Source: Paenibacillus pabuli (GTDB taxonomy: Bacteria > Bacillota > Bacilli > Paenibacillales > Paenibacillaceae). From it: a stretch of 64,000 nucleotides of DNA. Location: assembly GCF_023101145.1 (NCBI RefSeq), contig NZ_CP073714.1, positions 5,084,001 to 5,148,000 of the forward strand, in the 5' to 3' direction. Below, piece after piece: positions 1 to 7,745 of the stretch (its first letter is position 1; each line of letters opens with the position of its first letter). The notes below the pieces were generated by a model, which ran no database searches, had not been told where the DNA came from, and saw only the letters and a list, made by a program, of their open reading frames with translations. Position numbers and translations under genes: made by a program.

Positions 1-237
1 CCACTTGGTATCAAATATGGGAGAACGTCGTAGCAATGAAGCAAACGGCGTATTTTCGATAATGCCTTTCATCTCTTCCGCCTGATAGCCTGCAGCCAGC
101 AAAGCAGCTACGATGGAACCCGATGACGTGCCCGCTACGCGATTAAACTCAACACCGTGATCTTCTGCACCTTTTACGGCGCCGGCAAGTGAAATTCCCT
201 TTACCCCGCCACCTTCAAATACTCCATTAATCAACAC
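1..237 (-). CDS. Patatin-like phospholipase, 5' part (cut by window edge)
   Basis: This is the N-terminal 79 codons of a patatin-family lipid acyl hydrolase, which cleaves acyl chains from membrane lipids with a Ser-Asp dyad. The translation shows the glycine-rich oxyanion-hole motif GGGVKG close to the N-terminus and the nucleophile elbow GTSSG (GxSxG) about 35 residues later. The rest of the gene, including the catalytic Asp, lies left of the window. A GTG start at 237 fits best, because a GGGGG ribosome site (245-249) precedes it by seven bases. That site is itself part of the hairpin at 243-299, so translation could be reduced when the hairpin forms. Family assignment is firm; substrate is unknown. 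Confidence 0.85.
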   Translation of the reverse strand, partial: MLINGVFEGGGVKGISLAGAVKGAEDHGVEFNRVAGTSSGSIVAALLAAGYQAEEMKGIIENTPFASLLRRSPIFDTKW

Positions 238-242
238 AATAA

Positions 243-299
243 AACCCCCGTTCTCCAGGCAGTCCATGCTTCTACTGCCACTGTATGAGAACAGGGGTT
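243..299 (-). terminator. Hairpin between DUF187 gene and patatin gene
   Basis: A 13-bp stem (243-255 with 287-299) has its only imperfection as a G-U pair in the minus-strand RNA, and that arm is followed by TTTTATT. It lies downstream of the stalk/GH10-like gene, so it may terminate that transcript. The second arm contains the GGGGG ribosome site of the patatin gene. Confidence 0.6.
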
Positions 300-321
300 G
301 GTCATATTACGTTAAATTGTT

Positions 322-1920
322 TTACAATCCATAATAGGCTTTTAATTTGGCAATCAAACCGAGCGGATTTTTCGTCAGGTACTGTGAACTGAAGAAAATA
401 TCCCCTTTCACCGTATCATATTTTTCATTATATATAAGCTGATCAATGATTTCCTGTGATGTCTGCCAGCCGACTTCTGGTGTGCCAAGCTTATAAGGCG
501 AGTGACCAATATATAATTTCACATCCGTATTGGCCACTTCATTGGCCCACCAGTCAACCACTTTGTCATATCGTGCTGCACTTAGTGTCATACTCCAGTA
601 CACTTGGGGTGCAACATAGTCGATCCACTCCTGCTTGATCCATGTCCGAACATCCGCATTCATACTGTCATAAGCGGTTACTCCTGCTTTCGTATCGGAA
701 CCTGTCAAATCAACCGATTTGTTACGCCATACGCCAAATGGGCTAATTCCATATTGGACTCCAGCTTTCACCTTGTGGATGCTCTCTCCGAGCCGCTTGA
801 CGAATTGGTTGATGTTGTCCCGACGCCATTCTGCACGATCATTTGTATTCAATGTGTTGTATGCTTTGAAAGCTGCATCATCATTAAACGTTACATTGGA
901 AGGATAAAAATAATCATCCAAGTGTACGCCATCAACATCATATTGGTTAACTACCTCCATGATGGAATCAATTATATGCTGTCTCGCTTCAGGAATACCT
1001 GGATTAATATACAATTTGCCTGATGCATTAACAATCCAGTCCGGATGAAGCTTGGATACATGATTGGCCGCAAGCCCGGTTGAACTTGCCGAGTTGGTAG
1101 CTCGAAATGGGTTGAACCAGGCATGGAATTCAAGACCACGTTTGTGAGCTTCCTCAATCATAAATGCAAGTGGATCATACCCAGGGTCTTTTCCTTGCGT
1201 TCCTGTCAGTACACCATTCCACGGTACAAGACCTGATGGATAGATCGCATCCCCGTTGGCCCGCACTTGAACAAATACAGCGTTGATTCCCATATCCTGC
1301 AGCGTGTCAAGCTGCTGAATGAACTCCAGCTTTTGTTTCTCTACATTTCCTTTGGCACCAGATGAAGGCCAGTCTCCGTTTACAGTCGAAATCCAGGCTC
1401 CACGCATCTCATCCGTATTTGGCGTAGTTCCCGTTCCTCCAGGCTCTGCTGGTGTCACTGGAGCAGGATTAGAAACATTGCCTGTGTTCAGATCAATAGT
1501 CTGCTCAGACTGGTTCCAGGTAACCTGGATTCCAAGGTTCTCACTGACGAATCGAATCGGTACCATGACACGGCCTTGCTTCAGTTCTACCGACGCATCA
1601 AGATCAACCAAGGTGCCATCCACCGTTGCCTGCTGGCGTCCACTCGTCATCGTAATGACTGAATCGGATTTCTTGATTGTAACGGTGCGTGTCGCTTGGG
1701 ACCATAGTACAGACGCCCCAAGTCCCTCGCTAATGACACGCAGTGGAACCATCGTTACATTTACCTTGGGCAAAATGTAAGGTGATACATCCGATTCCAA
1801 ACGTTGACCATCCAAATGAATAACAATACCCTTTTGACTGGCTGCCTGCGCCGTCAGACCTGCTGTTTGTAAACCAAGCACAAAAATAAGCAGCAGCATT
1901 AATCCTTTACGAAACTTCAT
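322..1920 (-). CDS. Secreted GH10-like (DUF187/GHL10) protein with stalk domain
   Basis: A 532-residue exported protein. Residues 1-26 form a signal peptide ending in AQA. About 30-145 is a copper-amine-oxidase-N-terminal-like stalk domain with the repeated 'VPLRVISEGLGASVLW' and 'VPIRFVSENLGIQVTW' style segments, probably a cell-surface or sugar-binding module. After a Pro/Gly/Thr linker, residues ~170-505 form the glycosyl hydrolase-like 10 domain that opens with MRGAWISTVNGDWP, the same family as B. subtilis YngK. That family is inferred to cleave polysaccharides, but substrates are mostly unknown. The ATG has a TGGAGG site eight to nine bases upstream. It is monocistronic or the first gene before the patatin gene. 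The family call is confident; enzymatic activity is inference. Confidence 0.88.
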   Translation of the reverse strand: MKFRKGLMLLLIFVLGLQTAGLTAQAASQKGIVIHLDGQRLESDVSPYILPKVNVTMVPLRVISEGLGASVLWSQATRTVTIKKSDSVITMTSGRQQATVDGTLVDLDASVELKQGRVMVPIRFVSENLGIQVTWNQSEQTIDLNTGNVSNPAPVTPAEPGGTGTTPNTDEMRGAWISTVNGDWPSSGAKGNVEKQKLEFIQQLDTLQDMGINAVFVQVRANGDAIYPSGLVPWNGVLTGTQGKDPGYDPLAFMIEEAHKRGLEFHAWFNPFRATNSASSTGLAANHVSKLHPDWIVNASGKLYINPGIPEARQHIIDSIMEVVNQYDVDGVHLDDYFYPSNVTFNDDAAFKAYNTLNTNDRAEWRRDNINQFVKRLGESIHKVKAGVQYGISPFGVWRNKSVDLTGSDTKAGVTAYDSMNADVRTWIKQEWIDYVAPQVYWSMTLSAARYDKVVDWWANEVANTDVKLYIGHSPYKLGTPEVGWQTSQEIIDQLIYNEKYDTVKGDIFFSSQYLTKNPLGLIAKLKAYYGL

Positions 1921-2024
1921 CAGTGCAATCCTCCAAAATAATTATAAATTCGCGGCAAATTCTGCTAGTTTAATAGACGCATCAATCGTTTGTTTAGTTG
2001 CGGATAATCACCAAATTTTGGTCA

Positions 2025-2071
2025 AGAAAAAGCAAAAAGATGCTACCTACCGTTTTATCGGCAGGTGCATC
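2025..2071 (-). terminator. Rho-independent terminator after mntR
   Basis: An imperfect stem (2039-2052 with 2059-2071) is followed on the minus strand by TTTTTGCTTTTT. It lies 80 bases downstream of mntR. Confidence 0.7.
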
Positions 2072-2151
2072 CTCTGATTTTGAATGGATATGCATGGAAA
2101 TTTCAGGTGAGTCTGGCTTTCGGAACTGGGGTTGTTTGTCTATTTGAAAGC

Positions 2152-2580
2152 TTAGGATTCTGTATTGCTCATGACTTCCTGAATACTTTTAAGATCACGC
2201 AATCGATTCTCATCCTGGCGGAAATATTCAACCAAAGATTCGATGCAGGTAATGGAATCCCAGCTCAGATGGTGTTCAATTCCTTCAACATCCTGGTATA
2301 TATTTTCCTCCTGAACCCCAATTGTCGTCAAAAATTGTTCAAGCAGATGATGGCGCTCCATCAGTCGTTTGCCCATCTTTTTGCCTTTTGGCGTAAGCAC
2401 CAACCCACGGTACTTCTCATAGATCAGGTACTCGTCTTTGTCCAGCTTTTGGATCATCTTCGTCACTGATGAAGGATGTACTTCCAAACCTTCAGCTATA
2501 TCAGACACACGAGCATAGCCCTTTTCATCAATTAATTTGTATATACGCTCCAAATAATCTTCCATACTGGGCGTTGGCAT
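2152..2580 (-). CDS. mntR: Manganese-responsive repressor MntR
   Basis: A DtxR-family metalloregulator of 142 residues, nearly co-linear with B. subtilis MntR. It represses manganese importers when Mn(II) is bound. An N-terminal winged helix (about 1-70, with the recognition segment HPSSVTKMIQKLDKDEYL) is followed by the metal-binding dimerisation helices. All ligands known for B. subtilis MntR are present at the same positions: D8, E11, H77, E99, E102 and H103. The start is the ATG at 2580, with GGGAAG-type purines upstream. No Mn transporter lies next to it, so its targets are elsewhere. The divergent neighbour is splB, with about 225 bases between them for both promoters. Confidence 0.95.
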   Translation of the reverse strand: MPTPSMEDYLERIYKLIDEKGYARVSDIAEGLEVHPSSVTKMIQKLDKDEYLIYEKYRGLVLTPKGKKMGKRLMERHHLLEQFLTTIGVQEENIYQDVEGIEHHLSWDSITCIESLVEYFRQDENRLRDLKSIQEVMSNTES

Positions 2581-2804
2581 CTGCTTCCCTCTCTTCTCTC
2601 TGACCAGCGCTATTCTTGCCTGGTCCCTATCTTATAATGATACATGTTATCAATACGCATTGGCAAGTCCTGCACAATTCATTCACTATTTCCTGTCCAC
2701 ATAACACTTCTCAGTTCCGTTATCATTACGCAAGTATTGGCAAGGGTGACTTATCCCAAAACGAGGCAAACTAAGCTAAGTTCCGTATTGAAAGGAGTGA
2801 TTTC

Positions 2805-3875
2805 GTGAGTACCAGTTTGGCGCACCCCCCCGTTCGCAAAGCAAAGGGCACTAAACCCTTTATTCCCGATTTGGTGTATTTTGAACCCGGTGCGCTGGAA
2901 TATGAGAAAGGCAAACGGATTATGGAATGGGTTACCTCCAGAAATATCCCTTACCAGATGACGACATCCCATAATCGAATCACCAATCTCCCTGGTGAGA
3001 CGGAACAGGAGAAGTACCGCATGGCCAAACGTACCCTAGTCGTCGGTGTGCGTAAAACACTCAAGTTTGACCAATCGAAGCCTTCGGCTGAGTATGCCAT
3101 TCCCATCTCCACAGGCTGTATGGGCCACTGTCATTATTGTTATCTTCAAACGACACTTGGGGCTAAGCCCTATGTCCGTGTCTATGTAAACACCGAAGAA
3201 ATTATTGAGGCTGCCAAAGGATACATTGAAGAACGCGCACCTGAACTTACACGTTTTGAAGCAGCTTGTACATCTGATCCCGTAGGATTGGAGCATATTA
3301 CAGGAAATCTCGGTGACCTGATTCGTTTTATGGCAGATGAGGAACACGGACGGCTTCGATTTGTAACCAAATATCATCATGTTGATGCTTTATTAAACAT
3401 CAAGCATAACGGACATACCCGTATCCGTTTCAGTGTGAATTCCGACTATGTGATCAAAAATTTTGAGCCAGCCACCTCGCGGTTTGAAGAGCGAATCGAA
3501 GCCGCAGGCAAAATAGCTCATGCCGGTTATCCGCTCGGATTCATTATTGCCCCAATTATATGGTACGACGGATGGGAAGAAGGATACTCGGAGCTCCTAC
3601 AAAAGCTCGCTGACACCCTTCCTGAAGAAGCAACCAAGGATCTAACCTTTGAAATGATCCAGCACCGTTTTACCAAAACGGCAAAAGCCACCATTGAGAA
3701 GCGATACCCCAAAACCAAGCTGGAGATGGATATCGAAAAGCGGAAAATGAAATGGGGCCGCTGGGGCCAGTACAAATATGTGTATAAGGATGATCAGCAG
3801 GATGCCCTGCGGGAATTTATTACCGAACGCATTTTTGAGCATTTCCCACTGGCCAACATTGATTATTTTACCTAA
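2805..3875 (+). CDS. splB: Spore photoproduct lyase
   Basis: A radical-SAM enzyme of 356 residues that repairs the thymine dimer 5-thyminyl-5,6-dihydrothymine in DNA of germinating spores. The cluster motif is CMGHCHYC, with cysteines 105, 109 and 112 binding the [4Fe-4S] cluster. C155 in EAACTSDPVG corresponds to the hydrogen-atom donor cysteine described for Bacillus and Geobacillus SPL. The GTG start at 2805 follows AAAGGAG by seven bases. Unlike B. subtilis, no splA lies upstream. The presence of this gene is direct evidence for an endospore former. Forespore (sigma-G) expression is expected from the family, but I could not define a convincing promoter. Confidence 0.96.
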   Translation: MSTSLAHPPVRKAKGTKPFIPDLVYFEPGALEYEKGKRIMEWVTSRNIPYQMTTSHNRITNLPGETEQEKYRMAKRTLVVGVRKTLKFDQSKPSAEYAIPISTGCMGHCHYCYLQTTLGAKPYVRVYVNTEEIIEAAKGYIEERAPELTRFEAACTSDPVGLEHITGNLGDLIRFMADEEHGRLRFVTKYHHVDALLNIKHNGHTRIRFSVNSDYVIKNFEPATSRFEERIEAAGKIAHAGYPLGFIIAPIIWYDGWEEGYSELLQKLADTLPEEATKDLTFEMIQHRFTKTAKATIEKRYPKTKLEMDIEKRKMKWGRWGQYKYVYKDDQQDALREFITERIFEHFPLANIDYFT

Positions 3876-3913
3876 ATGCAGAGTAGACACCTTCTATTAA
3901 TAACCATTGATTA

Positions 3914-3966
3914 AAAAAGCAGGTTACATGACCCCAGAATGATTCTGGTTCCATGCAGCCTGCTTT
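3914..3966 (-). terminator. Terminator between convergent splB and ccdA
   Basis: A long imperfect stem has the AAAGCAGG arm at its left and the CCTGCTTT arm at its right. On the minus strand it ends in CCTGCTTTTTTAA, so it serves the ccdA operon; it may also stop splB from the other side. Confidence 0.75.
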
Positions 3967-4015
3967 ATCCTTATTTAGAATAACGTTGAGTAAAGAAAAA
4001 ATCCTTGGTACTGCG

Positions 4016-4729
4016 CTAGATAATCATCCAGTCGGGTGTGATTTGCTGCAGCCAGATCGTAATTTTCGTCATCTGATCGGTGAATAACAGCACTCCGAGG
4101 AACAACATCAATGCGCCTCCGGCTTTCATCATGATATTGGAATAACGCAAGATCCACCGTGTAGAACCGATGAAAAAGGCCAGAATGAAAAACGGTAGCG
4201 CAAATCCTGCCGTATACCCCGTAATCAAAGCTAACCAGGTTGTTGGTTCGCTCGCAGCCATCGCGATAATGGCCGTCAAAATCGGTCCAATACAAGGCGA
4301 CCAGCCTGCCGAGAAACCAATGCCAAAAATAAATGAGCCCAAGTAACCTGCAGGTTTCCATTTCATATCTAGCTTACGCTCTTTCATCAGAAACTGAGGT
4401 TTGAACAACCCCAGCAAGAATAAACCCATTAACATAATCAAGATCGCTGATAATTGACGAATGAGGTCACGGTTATCATTGAAAAATTGACCAAATAACC
4501 CGGCTCCCAGCCCCAGCGAATAAAATACTGCCGAGAATCCCAAAATAAACGCCAGCGTATGAGTCAATGTCTTGAAGCGAACTTCACGCTGATTGCGTTC
4601 ATCCTTCAAACGTTGTACCGTCATCCCCGTAATATAAGAAAGATACGAAGGATACAGCGGAAGACAGCATGGCGATATAAACGAAGCTAACCCTGCTACA
4701 AAAGCCAGCCACACATTAACATCAGGCAT
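4016..4729 (-). CDS. ccdA: Cytochrome c biogenesis thiol transporter CcdA
   Basis: A membrane protein of 237 residues of the DsbD-beta/CcdA family. It moves reducing equivalents from cytoplasmic thioredoxin across the membrane for cytochrome c maturation and spore synthesis. Six hydrophobic segments are visible. The redox cysteines sit in FISPCCLPLYP (C21/C22) and GWSPCIGP (C146), as in B. subtilis CcdA. I chose the ATG at 4729, preceded by GGAAGGGAG. The longer TTG frame to 4801 would add a charged tail and overlap the upstream gene. It is the last gene of the znuACB-ccdA run, and the start lies 46 bases beyond the znuB stop. Why zinc import and CcdA are joined is unclear. Confidence 0.9.
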   Translation of the reverse strand: MPDVNVWLAFVAGLASFISPCCLPLYPSYLSYITGMTVQRLKDERNQREVRFKTLTHTLAFILGFSAVFYSLGLGAGLFGQFFNDNRDLIRQLSAILIMLMGLFLLGLFKPQFLMKERKLDMKWKPAGYLGSFIFGIGFSAGWSPCIGPILTAIIAMAASEPTTWLALITGYTAGFALPFFILAFFIGSTRWILRYSNIMMKAGGALMLFLGVLLFTDQMTKITIWLQQITPDWMII

Positions 4730-4775
4730 GAAGCGGATGTCTCCCTTCCTAGGGCTCACTTGCTCACGTTCAGAC

Positions 4776-5579
4776 TCAGGCTCGGAACCCTTTTTTTCCA
4801 ATCATCGTAAGAATCAGCATCATGATAAGCAAAAGTACAATTGTTGCTCCTGGTGCAAGATTCCAGATCCCTGCCACCACCAGTCCGATGACCACTGCAA
4901 TTTCACCAATGACCACGGATAATATAATTGCCGATTTGAAACTTCGGGCCATCAGCAAGCTTACCGCAACCGGAATCGTCAGTAATGCCGACACCAGCAA
5001 TGCGCCCACGATTTTGATCGCCGTACTAATGACAAGAGCTGTCATTACGGTAATCAGCATGTTCAGCAGTTTCACAGGCAGTCCGGTAACTGCTGCGGCA
5101 TCCTCTTCAAAGCTGAGCAGGAAAAATTCCTTATGTAACAGCGCTACAACGATGACCACGATCAGGGTGACCACGCCAACCAGCTTCAAATCCGTGGAGT
5201 CTAGTGTATAAATACTGCCAAACAGATAACTCATAACATCTGTATTATATCCTTTGCCCAGCGTGAAGAACAACGAAGCCAGTGCCACTCCGCCAGACAT
5301 GATGATTGCGATCGATAATTCTGCGTAACTTTTGTACGCCTTGCGCAATTTCTCTATCGCAAATGATGCGAGCACGGCGAAAATAAGCCCTACCGCAATC
5401 GGATAAACTTCAATCAGGAATCCGAGTGCAACCCCGGCAATCGTCACATGAGACAAGGTATCCCCGATCATAGAAAGGCGCCGCAGCACCAGAAACAATC
5501 CGATTAATGGTGCGGTGATGCCAATTAGCAATCCCCCCGCCAGCGCCCGTTGAAAAAAATCACTCATTAAAATTTCCAA
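4776..5579 (-). CDS. znuB: Zinc ABC transporter permease (ABC-3 family)
   Basis: The integral membrane subunit of a high-affinity zinc importer, about 267 residues with eight or nine hydrophobic segments. The family signature region IGDTLSHVTIAGVALG follows the first helices. Its partners ZnuC and ZnuA are encoded directly upstream. The TTG at 5579 lies 11 bases from AAGGAG (5591-5596). A GTG at 5588 is too close to that site, and the ATG at 5567 is rather far from it. Metal specificity for zinc rather than manganese is inferred from the Zur-box-like site upstream of znuA and from the histidine-rich loop of the binding protein. Confidence 0.88.
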   Translation of the reverse strand: MEILMSDFFQRALAGGLLIGITAPLIGLFLVLRRLSMIGDTLSHVTIAGVALGFLIEVYPIAVGLIFAVLASFAIEKLRKAYKSYAELSIAIIMSGGVALASLFFTLGKGYNTDVMSYLFGSIYTLDSTDLKLVGVVTLIVVIVVALLHKEFFLLSFEEDAAAVTGLPVKLLNMLITVMTALVISTAIKIVGALLVSALLTIPVAVSLLMARSFKSAIILSVVIGEIAVVIGLVVAGIWNLAPGATIVLLLIMMLILTMIGKKGFRA

Positions 5580-5628
5580 AACACACACGACTCCTTCGGC
5601 CTTGCTCTAATCTGATTGCGACTGGCGT

Positions 5629-6387
5629 CTAACGAACCTGGGTGGTAGTATGCTGCAAATTGGTCTCGGCACAATCTTCCACCTCATGGGAATGACGAAC
5701 ATGGAAATGAATTTTTCCGTTTGTCACCGCAGCTTTGGAACCGAGGTAGCTTTCCATCCGGTCCATATCATGGGATACCATCAGGAATGTCATCCGATGG
5801 TGTTCATGCATATGGGTAATCAGTTCGAAAAAGCTGGCCTGGGATTCAGCATCGATACCCACCGTCGGTTCATCCAGAATCAGCAGATCAGGGTGATTGA
5901 TAAGCGCTCGTGCCAGAAACACACGTTGTTGCTGTCCGCCAGACAGTTGTCCAATCCGTTTGTTCGCCAGATCCTCAATCCGCATCACTTGCAGAGCATC
6001 TGTGCACTGCTGCTGACATTTACGGGACATTCGGCGGAACATATTTTTGTTGTTGTACAGGCCAGACATCACGACTTCCCGCACGGTTGCAGGGAACAAA
6101 GGGTTAAACGCATTTTTTTGCGGAACATAACCAATTCGTTCCCAATCCTTGAATCGGCGGATCGACTGTCCAAATAATTTGATATCTCCCTCGGCTGGAG
6201 GCAAGAGTCCAACCAACATCCGCAGCAATGTCGTTTTGCCCGCCCCGTTTGAACCGATAATTCCGACAAAATCCCTTTCCTGGACCATAAAATCAAGATT
6301 TTCAATTACTCGCTGGTCACCGTAGGAAAATGATAGTTTCTCGATCTCTATGATTGGATCATGACACAATGGCATGATTTGCTGCAT
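5629..6387 (-). CDS. znuC: Zinc ABC transporter ATPase
   Basis: The cytoplasmic ATPase of the importer, 252 residues from the chosen ATG at 6387 (AAGGG ten bases upstream). Two in-frame candidates further upstream lack a ribosome site. Visible motifs are Walker A GSNGAGKTT (45-53), the Q-loop near YVPQK, signature LSGGQQQR (148-155), Walker B LLILDEPT (168-175) and the H-loop in MVSHD. The C-terminus carries several histidines (HFHVRHSHEVED), often seen in zinc transporters. It sits between znuA and znuB and is probably co-transcribed with both. Confidence 0.92.
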   Translation of the reverse strand: MQQIMPLCHDPIIEIEKLSFSYGDQRVIENLDFMVQERDFVGIIGSNGAGKTTLLRMLVGLLPPAEGDIKLFGQSIRRFKDWERIGYVPQKNAFNPLFPATVREVVMSGLYNNKNMFRRMSRKCQQQCTDALQVMRIEDLANKRIGQLSGGQQQRVFLARALINHPDLLILDEPTVGIDAESQASFFELITHMHEHHRMTFLMVSHDMDRMESYLGSKAAVTNGKIHFHVRHSHEVEDCAETNLQHTTTQVR

Positions 6388-6442
6388 GGCAAAGCCGCCC
6401 TTCATTATATATGAGGATTGCAAACGAATCCTTCAGTCTACC

Positions 6443-7501
6443 TTATTTTAATGCGATCAGCAGATTTTGCAAATTTTTCTCCATCAGGGTGAAATAATCA
6501 TCCCCGTTTGTGACCTGTTCTTTGGTTAAACCTTCTACCGGATTCAGGACCATTGTCTCTACACCTGCTTCATTGGCAAGAGTTTTCGCCAGTTTGTCAG
6601 ACACCAGCTCTTCGAAGAAAATGTATTTAATCCCTTCATCCTTCACCAATTTAGCCAACTTCACAATATCCTGACCTGTTGGCTCCGCATCTGGAGAAAG
6701 TCCCATAATGGCATGCTGGGTCAATCCATAATCACGTGCAAGGTACCCAAAGGCCTGGTGTGATACAACTATTTCCTTGTTGGGAACTTTGGACAATTCG
6801 TCAGTAAAATGCTGATCGAGTGTTTCCAGCTTGGTCCGCAGCTCCTCGTAGCGTTGTTCATATCCTTCTTTATGTGCAGGGTCTACTTCAACCAGGCTAT
6901 TTTTGATATTTTCGGCCATTACCATTGCCGATTTTGGACTTACCCATGTATGTGGGTCCACATGATGGTTTGCAATGTCCTCTGCGTTCGCTTCATCTGC
7001 ATGTTCGTCGCTATGTTCATCCACCTGTTCTTCACCATGACTGTGTCCATCATCACCTTCAGCAGTCAATAGAGTAACTCCTTCACTTACTGCAACTGAC
7101 TTCACCTGGGTATCGCTATTCAGTGACTTCAGGAAGTTGGGGACCCATCCTTCCAGTCCTGCACCATTATATAGGAACAACTGGGCTTTGGATGTATTCA
7201 CAATATCTTGGCTCTTCGGCGTCCAGTCATGTGGTTCAACACCTGTTGGCAGCAAATTAATGACATTTGCATCTTCCCCGCCAATTGTCGAAGTAAACGC
7301 ATAGACAGGATAGAAGCTCGTAATCACATTCACTCTGCCTTCCACCAGCTTGGCACTCTCCGAATTATTCTGACCGCATGCCGACAATATGAGCAAACTA
7401 AGAACAAGCAGACCACTAAGCAACCATTTCATATGCCTTCTTCTACCTGTCGCTAAAGTACGGTTTACCTGGTTTAGATTTCTTCCATTATAAAATTCCA
7501 C
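6443..7501 (-). CDS. znuA: Zinc-binding lipoprotein ZnuA
   Basis: The extracellular solute-binding protein of cluster A-I that captures Zn(II) and delivers it to ZnuB. A hydrophobic signal segment ends in the lipobox LILSAC, so it is lipid-anchored. About residue 150-185 is a His/Asp/Glu-rich loop (GHSHGEE, DEHSDEHADE, HHVDPHTW) characteristic of zinc binders. Further conserved metal-site regions are EPHDWTP and VVSHQAFGY. Two starts are possible. The GTG at 7501 has GGAGTG nine bases upstream but adds 23 residues before the signal peptide. The ATG at 7432 gives the usual MKWLLSG start with a poorly spaced AGAAGG. It is first in the operon, directly after the Zur-controlled promoter. Confidence 0.92.
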   Translation of the reverse strand: MEFYNGRNLNQVNRTLATGRRRHMKWLLSGLLVLSLLILSACGQNNSESAKLVEGRVNVITSFYPVYAFTSTIGGEDANVINLLPTGVEPHDWTPKSQDIVNTSKAQLFLYNGAGLEGWVPNFLKSLNSDTQVKSVAVSEGVTLLTAEGDDGHSHGEEQVDEHSDEHADEANAEDIANHHVDPHTWVSPKSAMVMAENIKNSLVEVDPAHKEGYEQRYEELRTKLETLDQHFTDELSKVPNKEIVVSHQAFGYLARDYGLTQHAIMGLSPDAEPTGQDIVKLAKLVKDEGIKYIFFEELVSDKLAKTLANEAGVETMVLNPVEGLTKEQVTNGDDYFTLMEKNLQNLLIALK

Positions 7502-7522
7502 TAGTATTCACTCCGCATCTCT

Positions 7523-7574
7523 TAATCGTAAACATTACTGAAAGAATTATAGGTAACCTGCTCGAACTTGTCAA
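7523..7574 (-). promoter_or_regulatory. Sigma-A promoter and Zur-box-like operator of znuACB-ccdA
   Basis: On the minus strand, TTGACA (7569-7574) and TATAAT (7546-7551) are 17 bases apart, a perfect sigma-A promoter. Immediately downstream, 7523-7543 carries an imperfect palindrome with TCGTAA and TTAC half-sites close to the Bacillus Zur consensus (TCGTAATnATTACGA). A repressor bound there would cover the transcription start, fitting zinc repression. Confidence 0.8.
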
Positions 7575-7661
7575 GCCGCTCTGTCCTATTCATTCTTTCC
7601 TTGAGCACGGAGTTCATAACAGTATATGCTTGTTTTCTTCGCCTCAGATCCGACTTTCAGC

Positions 7662-7697
7662 CAAAATAAAAAGTGACCCGATTCGCATCGAGCCACC
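7662..7697 (-). terminator. Terminator of metS
   Basis: A ten-bp stem (7673-7682 with 7687-7696, two G-U pairs in minus RNA) with a GCGA tetraloop is followed by TTTTTATTTT. It lies about 50 bases after the metS stop. Confidence 0.85.
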
Positions 7698-7745
7698 CTT
7701 ATTACCAACCGCTATATAAACCTATCGTTGATTACACGGTCAAAG

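Noticed and set aside
2751..2972. 73-codon minus-strand frame at splB start
   Set aside because: Antisense to the splB 5' end and without start signals.
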